This document shows positions 1 to 9,146 of a stretch of 64,000 nucleotides of DNA, piece after piece. The position numbers and the translations under genes were made by a program. Source of the stretch: Rhodococcus jostii RHA1 (GTDB lineage: Bacteria; Actinomycetota; Actinomycetes; Mycobacteriales; Mycobacteriaceae); contig NC_008270.1 of the NCBI RefSeq assembly GCF_000014565.1, positions 248,001 to 312,000 on the forward strand, written 5' to 3'. Within the stretch, counting starts at the first letter, position 1. Each line of letters starts with the position of its first letter. A model generated the notes under the pieces. That model did no database searches, had not been told where the DNA came from, and saw only the letters and a program-made list of their open reading frames with translations.

Positions 1-18
1 TCCAAGGGGGCAGCCTCA
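1..18. mobile_element. Terminal end of a second IS3-family copy
   Basis: These 18 bases (TCCAAGGGGGCAGCCTCA) are identical to 15091-15108, the right-hand terminus of the complete IS3-family element found later in the window. The sequence after base 18 is unrelated to that downstream of 15108. The window therefore appears to open just inside the end of another copy of the element, in the same orientation, with its body lying upstream of the window. It abuts a transposase reading frame that has no beginning, so that gene was probably its insertion target. Confidence 0.75.
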
Positions 19-451
19 CCAGCTCGTCGAAGGCGACGACGGCGTGATCGTGGACCACAACGTCGAACGCGGCAACCCGGCCGACGCACCCCAGCTGGCC
101 CCAGCCGTGGATCGGGTCCGCACACGCGCCGGCCGGCCACCCCGCACGGTCACCGCCGACCGCGGCTACGGCGAGAAAGCCGTCGAGGACGACCTCCGTG
201 ACCTCGGCGTGCGCCACGTCGTCATCCCCCGCAAGGGCAAACCCTCAGCTGACCGGCGAGCCGAGGAACACCGCCCGGCGTTCCGACGAACAATCAAGTG
301 GCGCACCGGAGTCGAAGGCAGAATCAGCGCCCTCAAACGTGGATATGGCTGGGACCGCACCCGCATCGACAGCACCGAAGGCGCCAAGATCTGGGTCGGC
401 CACGGGGTCCTGGCGCACAACCTGGTCAAGATCAGCACCCTGGCAGCGTGA
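19..451 (+). pseudogene. C-terminal fragment of a DDE transposase (ISNCY-like)
   Basis: The frame is open from the left edge and ends at 451. The TADRGYG segment looks like the second Asp of a DDE catalytic triad, and GVEGRISALKRGYG like the terminal Glu region followed by the basic tail. GHGVLAHNL near the end is typical of ISNCY/IS5-like transposases; the family assignment is from memory and not certain. The N-terminal half and first catalytic Asp are missing, apparently cut off by the IS3-type element whose terminus occupies bases 1-18. It is not expected to be functional. Confidence 0.6.
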
Positions 452-600
452 AAGGCGCCGATCGGGGGGAATTGCGGCCAACCCAATCCCGACCGGCCGA
501 GAACGGCCGAATCATGCTCACCAAGGCGCCTCGTTTTTCAGGTCGAAGTAGCTAAGCTAAGTGGCACGGCACGCTCGATGGGCTCACCCCGATCGATTCG

Positions 601-1504
601 GTGGCCGAGGTGGCGCACCGGTACTGCACCGCGGGAGCGAAGCTGACGGAGGGGTCCGACGGCACCGATGGGCGGTGGCGCATCCGCCCGCAGGGTCGCC
701 CCCGATCGGGTGATTTCCACGGTGGACCCCGAATCGCGGCACACCCGCAAGTCGCCCGAGGCCCGCCGAGACGGGTATCGGGCGCATGTGGCGGCCGAAC
801 CGGAGACCGGGATCATCACCGACGAGGCACTCACCAAGGCCACCGGGACGGAGAACTCCGATCCGGGTGTCGCCGAGAAATTCCTGGCCGCGGACGCCGA
901 GGCCCGCCTCGGTGAGGCCGGTGCGGATGGGGTCGGCGCACGAGAGGGGTACGGCGATTCCGCTTACGGCACAGGGGATCTGCGCGGTGCGATGCACGAC
1001 GCCGGGCACGACGCGGTGATCAAGCCCAAGCCGCTGCACGCGGCGGTGGAGGGCGGATTCACCGTCGACGACTTCACGGTCGACGAGCCGGCGGGGACGG
1101 TGACCTGCCCGGCCGGTAACACCCGCCCGATCACCAAGGCCCGCCACGTGATCTTCGGCGCGCTCTGCCGCGACTGCCCGCTCTCCGCGCGCTGCACCAC
1201 CTCCAAATCCGGTCGCACCCTCGATCTGCACGAACGCGATGCTCTGCTTCGCCGGGCCCGCGCCGACTGGGCCGCGAAACCCGAACTGCGGGAGAAGCAC
1301 CAGCAGAACCGACCCAACGTGGAACGCGTGGTCTCCCAGATCGCCAGCCGCGGCGGCCGCCGCCTCAAACTCCGCTACCGGGGCACCGAGAAGGACCACG
1401 CTTGGCTCACGCGCCGCACCGCCGGGCTCAGCCTGCGCACCCTCGTCGGCCGCGGCCTCGTCCGAACCGCAGGAATCTGGGCCCTGACACCGCAGACCAC
1501 CTGA
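601..1504 (+). pseudogene. IS1182-family transposase remnant, 5' truncated and frameshifted
   Basis: The main frame (from about 668 to the stop at 1504) carries VISTVDPESRHTRKS and a Cys-rich segment, VTCPAG...CRDCPLSARCT, which is characteristic of IS1182-family transposases. It ends in the usual basic tail followed by RTAGIWALT. The preceding residues (EGSDGTDGRWRI) lie in another frame from about 601, implying a frameshift near 680. The N-terminal half, including the first catalytic Asp region, is absent. This is a dead fragment lying between another transposase fragment and the TetR gene. Confidence 0.7.
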
Positions 1505-1674
1505 AACGGCGGTCCCACCGGCGCCTACCGACGACATCACCGGCCCCACCGACCACCGCTACCGCCTGTCACGGTCCGGCGAGCTCTGAACAACCACGAT
1601 CCGGCGTTCACATGCGCACGCCCTCGAGAATTCCGCCTGTCGCCGGGTCCCCGAGAACCGTCTTGTTCAGCGGC

Positions 1675-1695
1675 CTCCTAGAGCAGCACTAGGAG
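1675..1695. terminator. Small inverted repeat between IS debris and the TetR gene
   Basis: CTCCTAG (1675-1681) and CTAGGAG (1689-1695) form a perfect 7-bp stem with a 7-nt loop. There is no T-run, so it is a weak terminator candidate. It could equally be an operator or part of an IS end. Confidence 0.3.
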
Positions 1696-1811
1696 CAGGT
1701 CCAGTGCTCGGGTTTCTAAACTGCGAAGAGCGGAGGTATCTTTTCCGCATTGAGAGGGCCGCTTTCAGCGGTTGCGGGTTGGCTGGATTGGCGAAGCGGG
1801 AGGTGAGCGCG

Positions 1812-2411
1812 GTGAAGTCTACTGACGGAGGGCAGTATCGTCGCCCGCGCGCCGATTCGGAGCGGAACCGTTCAGAGATCCTCAGTCAGGCAGAGAAGCA
1901 TTTCACCGATCACGGAGTGAATGCGTCCCTGGAGACAGTGGCGCGTAGCGCCGGAGTGGGCTCGGCGACGCTCTACCGCCACTTCCCGACGAGAGATGCC
2001 CTGCTCGCCGAACTCTTGCAGCGCCGGAATGTCCGGATTGATGAAGAGCGCGCGCGTATCAAGACTGTTGCCGATAGCGGCGTGGCGCTCGAGCAGTGGC
2101 TGGATGCGTTGGAGAGTTACTTCACCGCCTTCGACGGACTTCCGGAGCCGCTGCGCAACGCATTCGTGGAGGAGCACAACCCTCTCGCACTGACGTGCGA
2201 AGGCTTCGTCGACTACACCGAGGAGTTTCTCTCTGCCGCCCAGCGCGACGGCAAGGCATCGCCCACTGCGCGAGGCCGCGATCTTTTCCTCGCCGCACTG
2301 GCAGTGAGCTGGGTCCGGGACGCCGCTCTTTCAGACCATTCATCCCCTCGGCGACTTCGCGGGCTGATCGCGAATGGCTACACCAGAGTCTCCGCAGCCG
2401 AACGGAGTTGA
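1812..2411 (+). CDS. TetR/AcrR-family transcriptional regulator
   Basis: A 199-aa protein with an N-terminal TetR helix-turn-helix: residues ETVARSAGVGSATLYRHFPT match the recognition-helix consensus. The C-terminal ligand domain is the variable helical type. GTG 1812 is preferred because GGGAGG lies about 8 nt upstream; the frame stays open to an ATG at 1704. It probably represses a nearby operon in response to a small molecule. The closest candidate is the MFS-NmrA transcription unit, whose promoter carries two tandem palindromes, but decayed IS110 sequence now separates them. That pairing is inference. It could instead act elsewhere. Confidence 0.85.
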   Translation: MKSTDGGQYRRPRADSERNRSEILSQAEKHFTDHGVNASLETVARSAGVGSATLYRHFPTRDALLAELLQRRNVRIDEERARIKTVADSGVALEQWLDALESYFTAFDGLPEPLRNAFVEEHNPLALTCEGFVDYTEEFLSAAQRDGKASPTARGRDLFLAALAVSWVRDAALSDHSSPRRLRGLIANGYTRVSAAERS

Positions 2412-2706
2412 GGCCGGAGCGCCGGACGAGCAGCGCTCCTATCGACACCCGAGCCCGTAATGAGAATCTGAGACTCAGCGGGTCCGGCCATACGGCAGAC
2501 TCGCCACCGGTAGCGGCGGACAGATGAGCATTCGAGCCCCCTGGACACGAGTCCTGAAAAGGGCCGTGCCCCTGCCCGTCCGCCGGAAGAACGGAATCGC
2601 TGACGGGTATCGTGCCACCGGAGCACTGCTTCATCAGCTTGCTGATGGTTTCCCGCACGCTGCCAGGCGTAGTGGCGGTGAACAGCGAGGACGGGTGGCG
2701 AGGCTG
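2412..2706. other. Gene-free stretch
   Basis: I find no recognisable gene, RNA or clear repeat between the TetR stop and the first IS110-like residues. Open frames here lack family resemblance and plausible ribosome binding sites. It probably includes the decayed left end of the IS110 element. Confidence 0.5.
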
Positions 2707-3780
2707 ATGTTTGTCGGAGACTACTGGTCGGACGAGCATCACGATATCGAACTGATGGATGCAGCCGGGCACAGGCTGAGCAAAGCCTGTCGCCGGAAGG
2801 AGCGGCCGAGATCGCGCGGTTGCATGGCTGATCGGGGACCAATTCGGTGGGGCGCCGACGAGTCCGAGGTGGCGATCCCCGACGCCCACGTGCTGGCCGA
2901 CATGATGCGCACCGACTCGCGCCAGCAGCGGCCGGTAGCCGGTGACAGTCCTGAGGCCGAAGCGATCAGGTCGTTGCCCGGGCGCACATGACCTCGGTTT
3001 GGGAACGCACCCGCCACACCCAGCGGTTGCGGGCATGCACTGCGTGAGTATTTCCCGGCCGCGTTGGAGGCGTTCGACGCCCTCGACGGAAGTCGATGCC
3101 CTCGAGCTGCTGGGCAAGGCCCCCGATCCCGTCTCGGCGGCGCGACTGACACGCGGCCATATCACCGCCGCGCTGCGCGAGGCCCGCCACCGCGACATCG
3201 AGGCCAAGGCCGATCGGGTCCAAGGCGCGTTGTGCGGTGAGCACCTGGGTCGGGCGGCGGAGGTCACCGCCGCGTATGCGGCCACTCACTCTGCCGTGGC
3301 CGTGCTGACCACGCTGAATACCGAGATCACGGCGTTGCAGGAGCGGGTCGATGCGCACTGTGGCCGGCACCGAAGATGCTGAGATCATCTTGTCTCAGCC
3401 GGGGGATCGTTGCTCGGTCCCCGGGTGCTCGGCGAGTTCGGTGACGACCGCAGCCGCTACGTCACCGCCAAGGCGCTCAAGACCATGCCGGTACTAGTCC
3501 GATCACTTCGGCTTCCGGTAAGAAGAAGGTCGTTGTGGGCCGGTTCGGCCTTGGGCGATCGGCTCGTCGATGCGCTGAACTAACAGGCGTTCTCGGCGTT
3601 GCAGACTTCCCGGTGCCCGCGCTTACTACGGCAAACTGCGCGACCGCAGTCTTGATCACGGTTCGGTTCTGCGGCGGCTGGCCAACCGGCTCGTCGGCAT
3701 CCTCCACGGATGCCTCAAGACCCGCACTGCTTCGACGAAACGACCGCCTGGTCTTATCACGCCCCGAAGGCCGCCGCTGG
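2707..3780 (+). pseudogene. Degenerate IS110-family transposase
   Basis: Pieces in different frames follow the order of an IS110 transposase. MFVGDYWSDEHHDIELMDAAG is the N-terminal DEDD region, VLADMMRTDS...RPVAGDSPEAEAI the next block, and ALELLGKAPDPVSAARLTR plus VTAAYAATHSAVAVLTTLN the central helices. ASGKKKVVV and RMPQDPHCFDETTAWSYHA represent the transposase_20 domain and tail. At least four frame changes and several deletions separate them. A second, independently decayed IS110 lies at 60.2-61.5 kb. Confidence 0.8.
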
Positions 3781-3839
3781 ACTCCCCGAGCCCTGGGAGA
3801 CCTTTTCGCTGACAGCAAAAGTTCATTCAGACGCTGAAC

Positions 3840-3891
3840 TTGCAAAATGGGGGCATCCCCCGTTTATATTAATGGGGGCACCCCCCGTTTA
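3840..3891 (+). promoter_or_regulatory. Promoter with two tandem palindromic operators
   Basis: Two 21-bp units (3846-3866 and 3871-3891) differ at one base and start 25 bp apart. Each is a near-perfect inverted repeat with arms AAAYGGGGG and CCCCCGTTT around a 3-bp centre. A -35-like TTGCAA (3840-3845) and a -10-like TATATT (3865-3870) fit a promoter with a 19-nt spacer. The first operator would fill the spacer, and the second would cover the start site. This arrangement suits tight repression of the downstream MFS gene by a dimeric TetR- or MarR-type repressor. Binding is inference. Confidence 0.6.
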
Positions 3892-3945
3892 CGTTGCACG
3901 CAGTTGATTCGACGGGTGCCCGTTCTCCAGAAAGCGAGTACTCGC

Positions 3946-5478
3946 ATGACTTCACGCGCCGCCTCCCCTCTTCCCGACTCGGGAACGACGGCCGAAACCC
4001 CACGTACCCCTGCTGGGGGTACGACGATAAGCCCGGCATCCGCCAGTAACAAGAAGTTCGCCCGCGCAGAGAAACTCGTTCTCGGCATCCTGATGGCCTC
4101 AGCGTTCATCGTGCTTACCAACGAGATGCTGCTCGGCGTAGCTATCCCGACCCTCATCAACGATCTTGAGCTGAACGCGTCAACGGCCCAGTGGCTCACC
4201 ACGGGCTACCTGCTTGTAATGGCGATTCTGATCCCGACCACCGGGTTCATCATGCGCGCGTTCCACCTGCGAACGATCTACTTGACCTCGATGACACTGT
4301 TCATCGTAGGAACGGCGCTCGGCGCAGCAGCTTCCGGATTCGGGCTGTTGTTCGCCGGAAGGATTGTCCAAGCCGCCGGAAGCGCGATCTTCCTTCCTTT
4401 GCTGATGTCGACAACCATGCGGCTGGTGCCCGTCGAGCGCCGCGGCAGGTTCATGGCGATGGTTGTCGTCGTCACTGCCGTCGGTCCGGCTCTCGCCCCC
4501 GGCATCTCGGGTCTGGTCCTGTCCCAGCTGGGATGGCGCTGGTTGTTCCTGGGCATGCTTCCCCTTGCCCTGCTGGGACTTGCGCTCGGGGCCGTGAAGC
4601 TGAAGAACAGCACGACTCGTGAGCCCGGCAAGGTCGATCTTCTCTCCGTCCTGCTGTCCGTCATCGGGTTCGGAGCACTCGTCTACGGACTCGCAACCAT
4701 GGGCGAATCGATCGCCGGGCACACGAGCACGCCGCCCTTGATGCCGATCCTCGTAGGTGTTGTGGGAATCGCCGCATTCGCTTTCCGCCAGTCGGCGTTA
4801 CAGCGCAACGGGGAGCCGCTGCTGGACCTCCGCATCTTCCGAGCTGGAGGCTTCGTCATCCCGCTGACCGCGATGCTCGGTCTGACCCTGACCGCCTTCG
4901 GAGCCGGGGTCATCTACCCGCTCGTGTTGAGCAGCATCCGCGGACTCGAACCGCTCGACATCGGACTGCTCCTTATTCCAGGAGGCATCACCGTGGCGAT
5001 CGTCTCGGCCATCGGTGGACAGGTCTACGACCGTGTCGGGCCCCGGCCGCTGGTCATCTCCGGCGCCATCACGGTGGCAATTTCGTTCGTACTGATGACG
5101 CGGGTGACCTCCGACACGCCGACCGCTTACATCGTCGCCGCCAACATCATCATGTTCGTCGGACAGGCCCTGATGTGGACCCCGCTGACGACGGCTGCGT
5201 TGTCTGCCCTCTCCCCGGCTCTGTACCCGTATGGCAGTGCCGCGTTCGGAAGCACGCAGCAGCTCGGCGGCGCCGCCGGAACAGCCGTTCTGATTTCCGC
5301 GTACACCTTGGGATCGAACTCCGGCGCCACGAGCGCACTGACTCTCGAACAATCCGTGTCTGCAGCGCAGGCTGCGTTCACCGCCGGGCTCGTCATCGCG
5401 TGCCTCAACGTCCTCGTGACGCTCTTCGTCCGCCGTCCCTCATCCACGAACCCGGCCATGACCGAGAACGTCACCTGA
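3946..5478 (+). CDS. MFS drug-type efflux transporter (DHA2 family)
   Basis: A 510-aa inner-membrane protein with many hydrophobic helices after a hydrophilic N-terminus of about 45 residues. The segment VVTAVGPALAPGISG matches the antiporter motif C of drug/proton antiporters, and the length fits DHA2 exporters. ATG 3946 is chosen because earlier in-frame starts fall inside the operator repeats. It leads an operon with the NmrA-type reductase (39-bp gap) and a broken esterase. It probably exports a toxic organic compound in exchange for protons. The substrate is not predictable. Confidence 0.85.
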   Translation: MTSRAASPLPDSGTTAETPRTPAGGTTISPASASNKKFARAEKLVLGILMASAFIVLTNEMLLGVAIPTLINDLELNASTAQWLTTGYLLVMAILIPTTGFIMRAFHLRTIYLTSMTLFIVGTALGAAASGFGLLFAGRIVQAAGSAIFLPLLMSTTMRLVPVERRGRFMAMVVVVTAVGPALAPGISGLVLSQLGWRWLFLGMLPLALLGLALGAVKLKNSTTREPGKVDLLSVLLSVIGFGALVYGLATMGESIAGHTSTPPLMPILVGVVGIAAFAFRQSALQRNGEPLLDLRIFRAGGFVIPLTAMLGLTLTAFGAGVIYPLVLSSIRGLEPLDIGLLLIPGGITVAIVSAIGGQVYDRVGPRPLVISGAITVAISFVLMTRVTSDTPTAYIVAANIIMFVGQALMWTPLTTAALSALSPALYPYGSAAFGSTQQLGGAAGTAVLISAYTLGSNSGATSALTLEQSVSAAQAAFTAGLVIACLNVLVTLFVRRPSSTNPAMTENVT

Positions 5479-5517
5479 CGGCTTCATCTCTCATCCATCC
5501 TCTCGAAAGGACTGCTC

Positions 5518-6414
5518 ATGACGATCCTCGTCAGCGGCGCAAGCGGCCGCCTCGGCCGACTCATCCTGAATAGCCTCATCGCACGTGGCGTCCCCACCTC
5601 GGAGCTCGTGGCCGGTGCTCGCTCGCCGCAAAGGCTAGATGATCTGCGGGCGCGCGGCATCCGGACCGTGGCATTCGACTACGACGACCCCACCACGCTT
5701 CGCGCGGGACTCGAAGGAATCGATCGATTCGTCCTCGTGTCGGTCTCCCAACCCGACACACCTGTCACGCAGCACGATGCAGTCATCGCAGCTGCCGCCG
5801 CCGCCGACCTGCAGGCCCTCGCCTACACGAGCGTTTACCGCGCGAGCGAAAGCGCTCTTCCGTTGGCTCCCATCCACGCGGCCGCGGAGCGGGCGATCGC
5901 CGCGACGAGCATTCCCGCGGTGATCCTGCGGAACAACTCCTACACCGAGCTCTACCTCGGACCCCTCATGCAAGCACGGCAGACCGGCGTCATCGCGGCT
6001 GCCGCCGGAAACGGGCGCATCGCCGGCGCGACACGGCTCGACCTCGCCGACGCTGCCGCCGCCGCGATCCTCGACGACTCCTACCTCGGACAGGTTCTGG
6101 AGCTCTCGGGTGACACCGCGTTCTCCTACGCCGACATCGCCGCTGCGGCAACCGAAATCTTCGGCCGCCCCGTCACTTACCGCGCCCTGACGGTGGAACA
6201 GCTTCGCGAAGGACTGACCGCCGCGGGACTCGATGCCCACACCGTGGGAGTCCTCACGCGGCTCGACGCAGCGATAGCCGCGGGTGACCTCGACTCGACC
6301 GACCGCACCCTGGGCCGGATGATCGGCCGCCCCACGACGACCCTTCACGACGTCCTGCGCGCTGGTTCTGACTCGGCTGCAGGATCCGCGACGAATACGA
6401 AGGACATCCCATGA
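5518..6414 (+). CDS. NAD(P)-binding NmrA-family reductase (QOR2-like)
   Basis: A 298-aa atypical short-chain dehydrogenase. The N-terminal ILVSGASGRLGRLI fits the NAD(P)-binding GxxGxxG motif of the NmrA/YtfG group, which lacks the SDR Tyr-Lys pair. YTSVYRASES and VILRNNSYTELYL are conserved landmarks of this group. GAAAGG precedes the ATG by about 7 nt. It overlaps the following esterase start by 4 bp, so the genes are translationally coupled. A decayed copy of its C-terminus lies at 7402-7510, suggesting an ancestral duplication. It probably acts in quinone reduction or redox sensing. Confidence 0.8.
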   Translation: MTILVSGASGRLGRLILNSLIARGVPTSELVAGARSPQRLDDLRARGIRTVAFDYDDPTTLRAGLEGIDRFVLVSVSQPDTPVTQHDAVIAAAAAADLQALAYTSVYRASESALPLAPIHAAAERAIAATSIPAVILRNNSYTELYLGPLMQARQTGVIAAAAGNGRIAGATRLDLADAAAAAILDDSYLGQVLELSGDTAFSYADIAAAATEIFGRPVTYRALTVEQLREGLTAAGLDAHTVGVLTRLDAAIAAGDLDSTDRTLGRMIGRPTTTLHDVLRAGSDSAAGSATNTKDIP

Positions 6415-7368
6415 CTCACCACACCGCACGACCGCCCGTCGATGCCGCTCTAAAGGAACCTCTCTCGGCCCTCGCCGAGCAACTGCCTGCATCGATGACC
6501 CCAGAGATGATACCGATGATGCGCCGGGGTGGTCCGACGGACGTCACCCCTGAGACGATCGCCGAGCACAGAGAGATGTCACGATCGAGGGATTCGAAGG
6601 AGCTCCTATCATCGTGAGCATCATCGCCCGGGCGACTCACGCAGCCCACGGAGCCGGAATCTTTCACGTGCACGCAGGGGGGATGGTGGCCGGGACTCGC
6701 ATGACCGGGCTGGCCGCAATGCTCCCCTGGATCGTCAAACACGACGCCGTCTGGTGACCGTCGAGTACAGGCTCGCGCCCGAATTCCCCGACCCGTATCC
6801 GGTTGAGGACAGCTACGCCGCACTCGTTTGGATCGCCGAGCACGCCGCCGACCTCGGCGACCAAGACCGAATCTTGATCGTCGGCGCCAGCGCGGGTGCC
6901 GGGGTCGCCGCGGGCACCGCGCTACTGGCGCGCGACCGAAGCGGCCCGCGACTGACGGGTCAGCTCCTGATCGGCCCGATGATCGACGACCGCGACCGCA
7001 CGGTCTCGACCACGCAGTACGAGGGCATGCCGCCGTGGGACCGGAACAGCAACCGCATGGGCTGGACCGCCCTACTCGGCGACCGCCGCGGCACCGACGA
7101 TGTCTCCATCTACGCGGCTCCCTCCCGCGCCGTGGACCTCAGCGGGCTTCCTCCCGCTTTCATCGACTGCGGATCCGCCGAGGTCTTCCGAGATGAAGAC
7201 GTCGCATACGCCAGCGCCCTCTGGGCAGCGGGAGTCCAGGCGGAACTCCACGTGTGGGCGGGCGGAATCCACGGTTTCGACTTCATGACGCCCGATGCCG
7301 CCATTTCGCGCGCAGCGCGTGCGGCACGTGACGGATGGGTGGTGGCTCGCCACCTCAGCAGCCGATAA
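6411..7368 (+). pseudogene. Alpha/beta-hydrolase (HSL-type esterase), two frameshifts
   Basis: The start overlaps the NmrA gene (ATGA). Three consecutive frames together spell a hormone-sensitive-lipase-type esterase. The N-terminal helix region runs to about 6575. FHVHAGGMVAGTRM, the oxyanion-hole equivalent of HGGG, is in a second frame to about 6750. VTVEYRLAPEFPDPYP, the nucleophile elbow GASAGAG and the His region HVWAGGIHGFDF follow in a third. Ser, Asp and His positions are all preserved in the C-terminal frame. The frameshifts may be recent mutations or sequence errors. Confidence 0.7.
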
Positions 7369-7401
7369 ACCCTCACCATATTCACGGAGTAACTCGCTTC
7401 G

Positions 7402-7510
7402 CTCGACGCGGCGGGCGATCTGGATTCATCCGTTCGCACCCTGAACAAGATAGATCGGCCACCCGACGACATCGCGGACAGACGCACTGCGCGCCGTCCT
7501 CTGACCTCGA
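7402..7510 (+). pseudogene. Decayed C-terminal copy of an NmrA-family gene
   Basis: Read in frame from 7402, the segment encodes LDAAGDLDSSVRTLNKIDRP and a few further residues. The intact NmrA protein near 6262 reads LDAAIAAGDLDSTDRTLGRM. The match continues at lower quality to about 7510, with no start and no upstream domain. It is a remnant of a second NmrA paralogue that once followed the esterase. Confidence 0.55.
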
Positions 7511-7558
7511 GCGGCGTGCAGGCCTGGGCCCGAAATCCCAAAGTTGGAAGGAACTTTC

Positions 7559-8422
7559 ATGGAAGACACGAAGGACTTGGTGGCGGTGATCATGGGCGCC
7601 AGTCGGGGGCTCGGCAAGGGCATCGCGCTCGAACTCGGCCAGCGCGGCGCGACCGTCTATATCGTCGGCCGGACCACCGTGAGCGGTAGCCAGGTGTCGG
7701 CAGGCGGCAGACCGGTGCCCGGCTCGATCCACGAGACGGCGGCTGAAGTCACCGCTGTCGGCGGACACGGCATCGCCGTTGCATGCGATCTCTCCAAGGA
7801 CGACGATATTCGCGCTCTCTTCGAGCGAGTGAGGGAGGAAAGTGGCTACCTGAATATTTTGGTCAACAATGCTGCGTCGATGCACGACGAGATGGGCAAG
7901 CGTCCTTTCTGGGAAGCTCCGGCCAATTTTGCCGACATCATCAACGTGGGGCTGCGCTGCCACCATGTCGCGACCTATTACGCAGCGCCTCTGCTGATCG
8001 AGAGCGGTCGGGGCCTGATCGTGAACATCTCCTTCTACGGCAACGCGAAGATCCATGATCCGGCCTACTATGCGGCGAAAGCCGGGCTGGACCAACTGGC
8101 GGCGTCCTATGCGGATGAATTCACGCCGTTGAACATCGCCGCCGTTTCGCTGTGGCCCGGCTTCGTCAGAACCGAGCGTGGCGAAGAGGTCCTTGGCGAC
8201 TCCAAAGAGGTCTTCGAAGGCATGGGGATGGAAAGCCCGCGGTATGGTGGGCGCGTCCTCAACGCTGTCTGGGACGATCCGGACATGATGACGCTGACGG
8301 GCAAGACGCTGATCGCTGCTGAGTTGGGCGAGCGATACGGTGTGTCGGACCTTCCCGGCTTCGACCCGAAATCACTGCGTGAGGTCTACGGATCGCCGCA
8401 TCCCCGCCTCGATCTCGATTGA
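7559..8422 (+). CDS. Short-chain dehydrogenase/reductase
   Basis: A 287-aa classical-type SDR. MGASRGLGKGIALELG is the nucleotide-binding glycine motif, NNAAS the NAG-like motif, and PAYYAAKAGLD supplies the YxxxK catalytic pair. NISF stands in place of the usual catalytic Ser segment. ATG 7559 follows GGAAGGAA closely; a TTG at 7544 is in frame but lies within the ribosome binding site. Its codon third positions look somewhat less GC-biased than its neighbours, which could mean a different origin; that is an impression, not a measurement. Substrate unknown. Confidence 0.85.
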   Translation: MEDTKDLVAVIMGASRGLGKGIALELGQRGATVYIVGRTTVSGSQVSAGGRPVPGSIHETAAEVTAVGGHGIAVACDLSKDDDIRALFERVREESGYLNILVNNAASMHDEMGKRPFWEAPANFADIINVGLRCHHVATYYAAPLLIESGRGLIVNISFYGNAKIHDPAYYAAKAGLDQLAASYADEFTPLNIAAVSLWPGFVRTERGEEVLGDSKEVFEGMGMESPRYGGRVLNAVWDDPDMMTLTGKTLIAAELGERYGVSDLPGFDPKSLREVYGSPHPRLDLD

Positions 8423-8524
8423 AATGATCGATCGCGCGCACAAACTCTTCCGCCAAGCTTCTGCGCGCGATCGCGTAGCGGCGTTATGGCCGCCCGTCGC
8501 GACTTTGCCGAATGATCAGACCGT

Positions 8525-8765
8525 AGGGCAGGTCAGATACGGTCACGCAGCCTGGGAGAAATCGGTAGCCGAATTCTTCGGTCCCCGCGGCGGGCGTCGA
8601 GCAGTGCGTTCGCCCGATATGCATGGTCGAATTCGGCGTCGGTGACTGAGCCGACGAACCACCGGTAATACGGTTCCCTTGTGATCCCCAGGACTCCGTC
8701 ACATCCGCCGCTTCGGGAGTCCCGTCGGCGGCCAGCTCGCGGACGAGCGGGTAGATCATTTTCCC
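8525..8765 (-). pseudogene. IS3-family OrfB N-terminal remnant
   Basis: On the minus strand, KMIYPLVRELAADGTPE leads, after a frame change, into LGITREPYYRWF and VTDAEFDHAYRANALLDA, then in another frame EEFGYRFLPG. This is the N-terminal helical region of an IS3-type OrfB transposase. No catalytic domain follows. It is a dead fragment unrelated to the intact IS3 element at 13.8-15.1 kb. Confidence 0.6.
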
Positions 8766-9044
8766 GGCAGGCTGGCGTGACAGGTAGGCGGCGGCCCGCG
8801 TGGGCACCGCACATGACCAGGTAGGCCCCAGGATCACGCCCACCCCGGTGTTCTCGTCCACCGTGCTGAGAACCCACAAAGACGCCGTCCAGGCGACAGT
8901 GCCGGGAACAGCCAGGGGCCTGGTCCAACTCGCTCGTCCCCGCAACCATCGGCCATACAAAGCAGCACCCAGGATGGGGATAAGCCAGAACAGGACACTG
9001 CTTATGATCTGGACCACTTTGTACGGTGGAGGCTGTTCAGACAC
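8766..9044 (-). pseudogene. Fragment of a small putative membrane protein
   Basis: From GTG at 9044 a minus-strand frame encodes two plausible membrane helices, IISSVLFWLIPILGAALYG and LAVPGTVAWTASLWVLSTV. The frame then runs without a stop into the IS3 OrfB remnant. A GAGGAGG lies about 20 nt upstream of the GTG, which is farther than ideal. I do not recognise a family. It looks like a hypothetical membrane gene truncated by IS-mediated rearrangement, but a chance open frame is possible. Confidence 0.3.
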
Positions 9045-9146
9045 TTCGTCTCGCGAGAGGCACCAGGACCTCCTCAAGAATAGAAGTACAGGCTGATACC
9101 CGATGCGCTGGTCAAGCGTTTGATAATGAGAAAGGTTGTTACCAGT

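Noticed and set aside
2122..3285. A 387-codon minus-strand frame
   Set aside because: It is antisense to the TetR 3' end and the IS110 remnant and has no motifs.
3846..3891. The GGGGG/CCCCC tandem units as a mobile palindrome related to the 13.4-kb insertion
   Set aside because: Both contain TGGGGGCA, but the flanks and spacing differ, and the promoter context favours operators.
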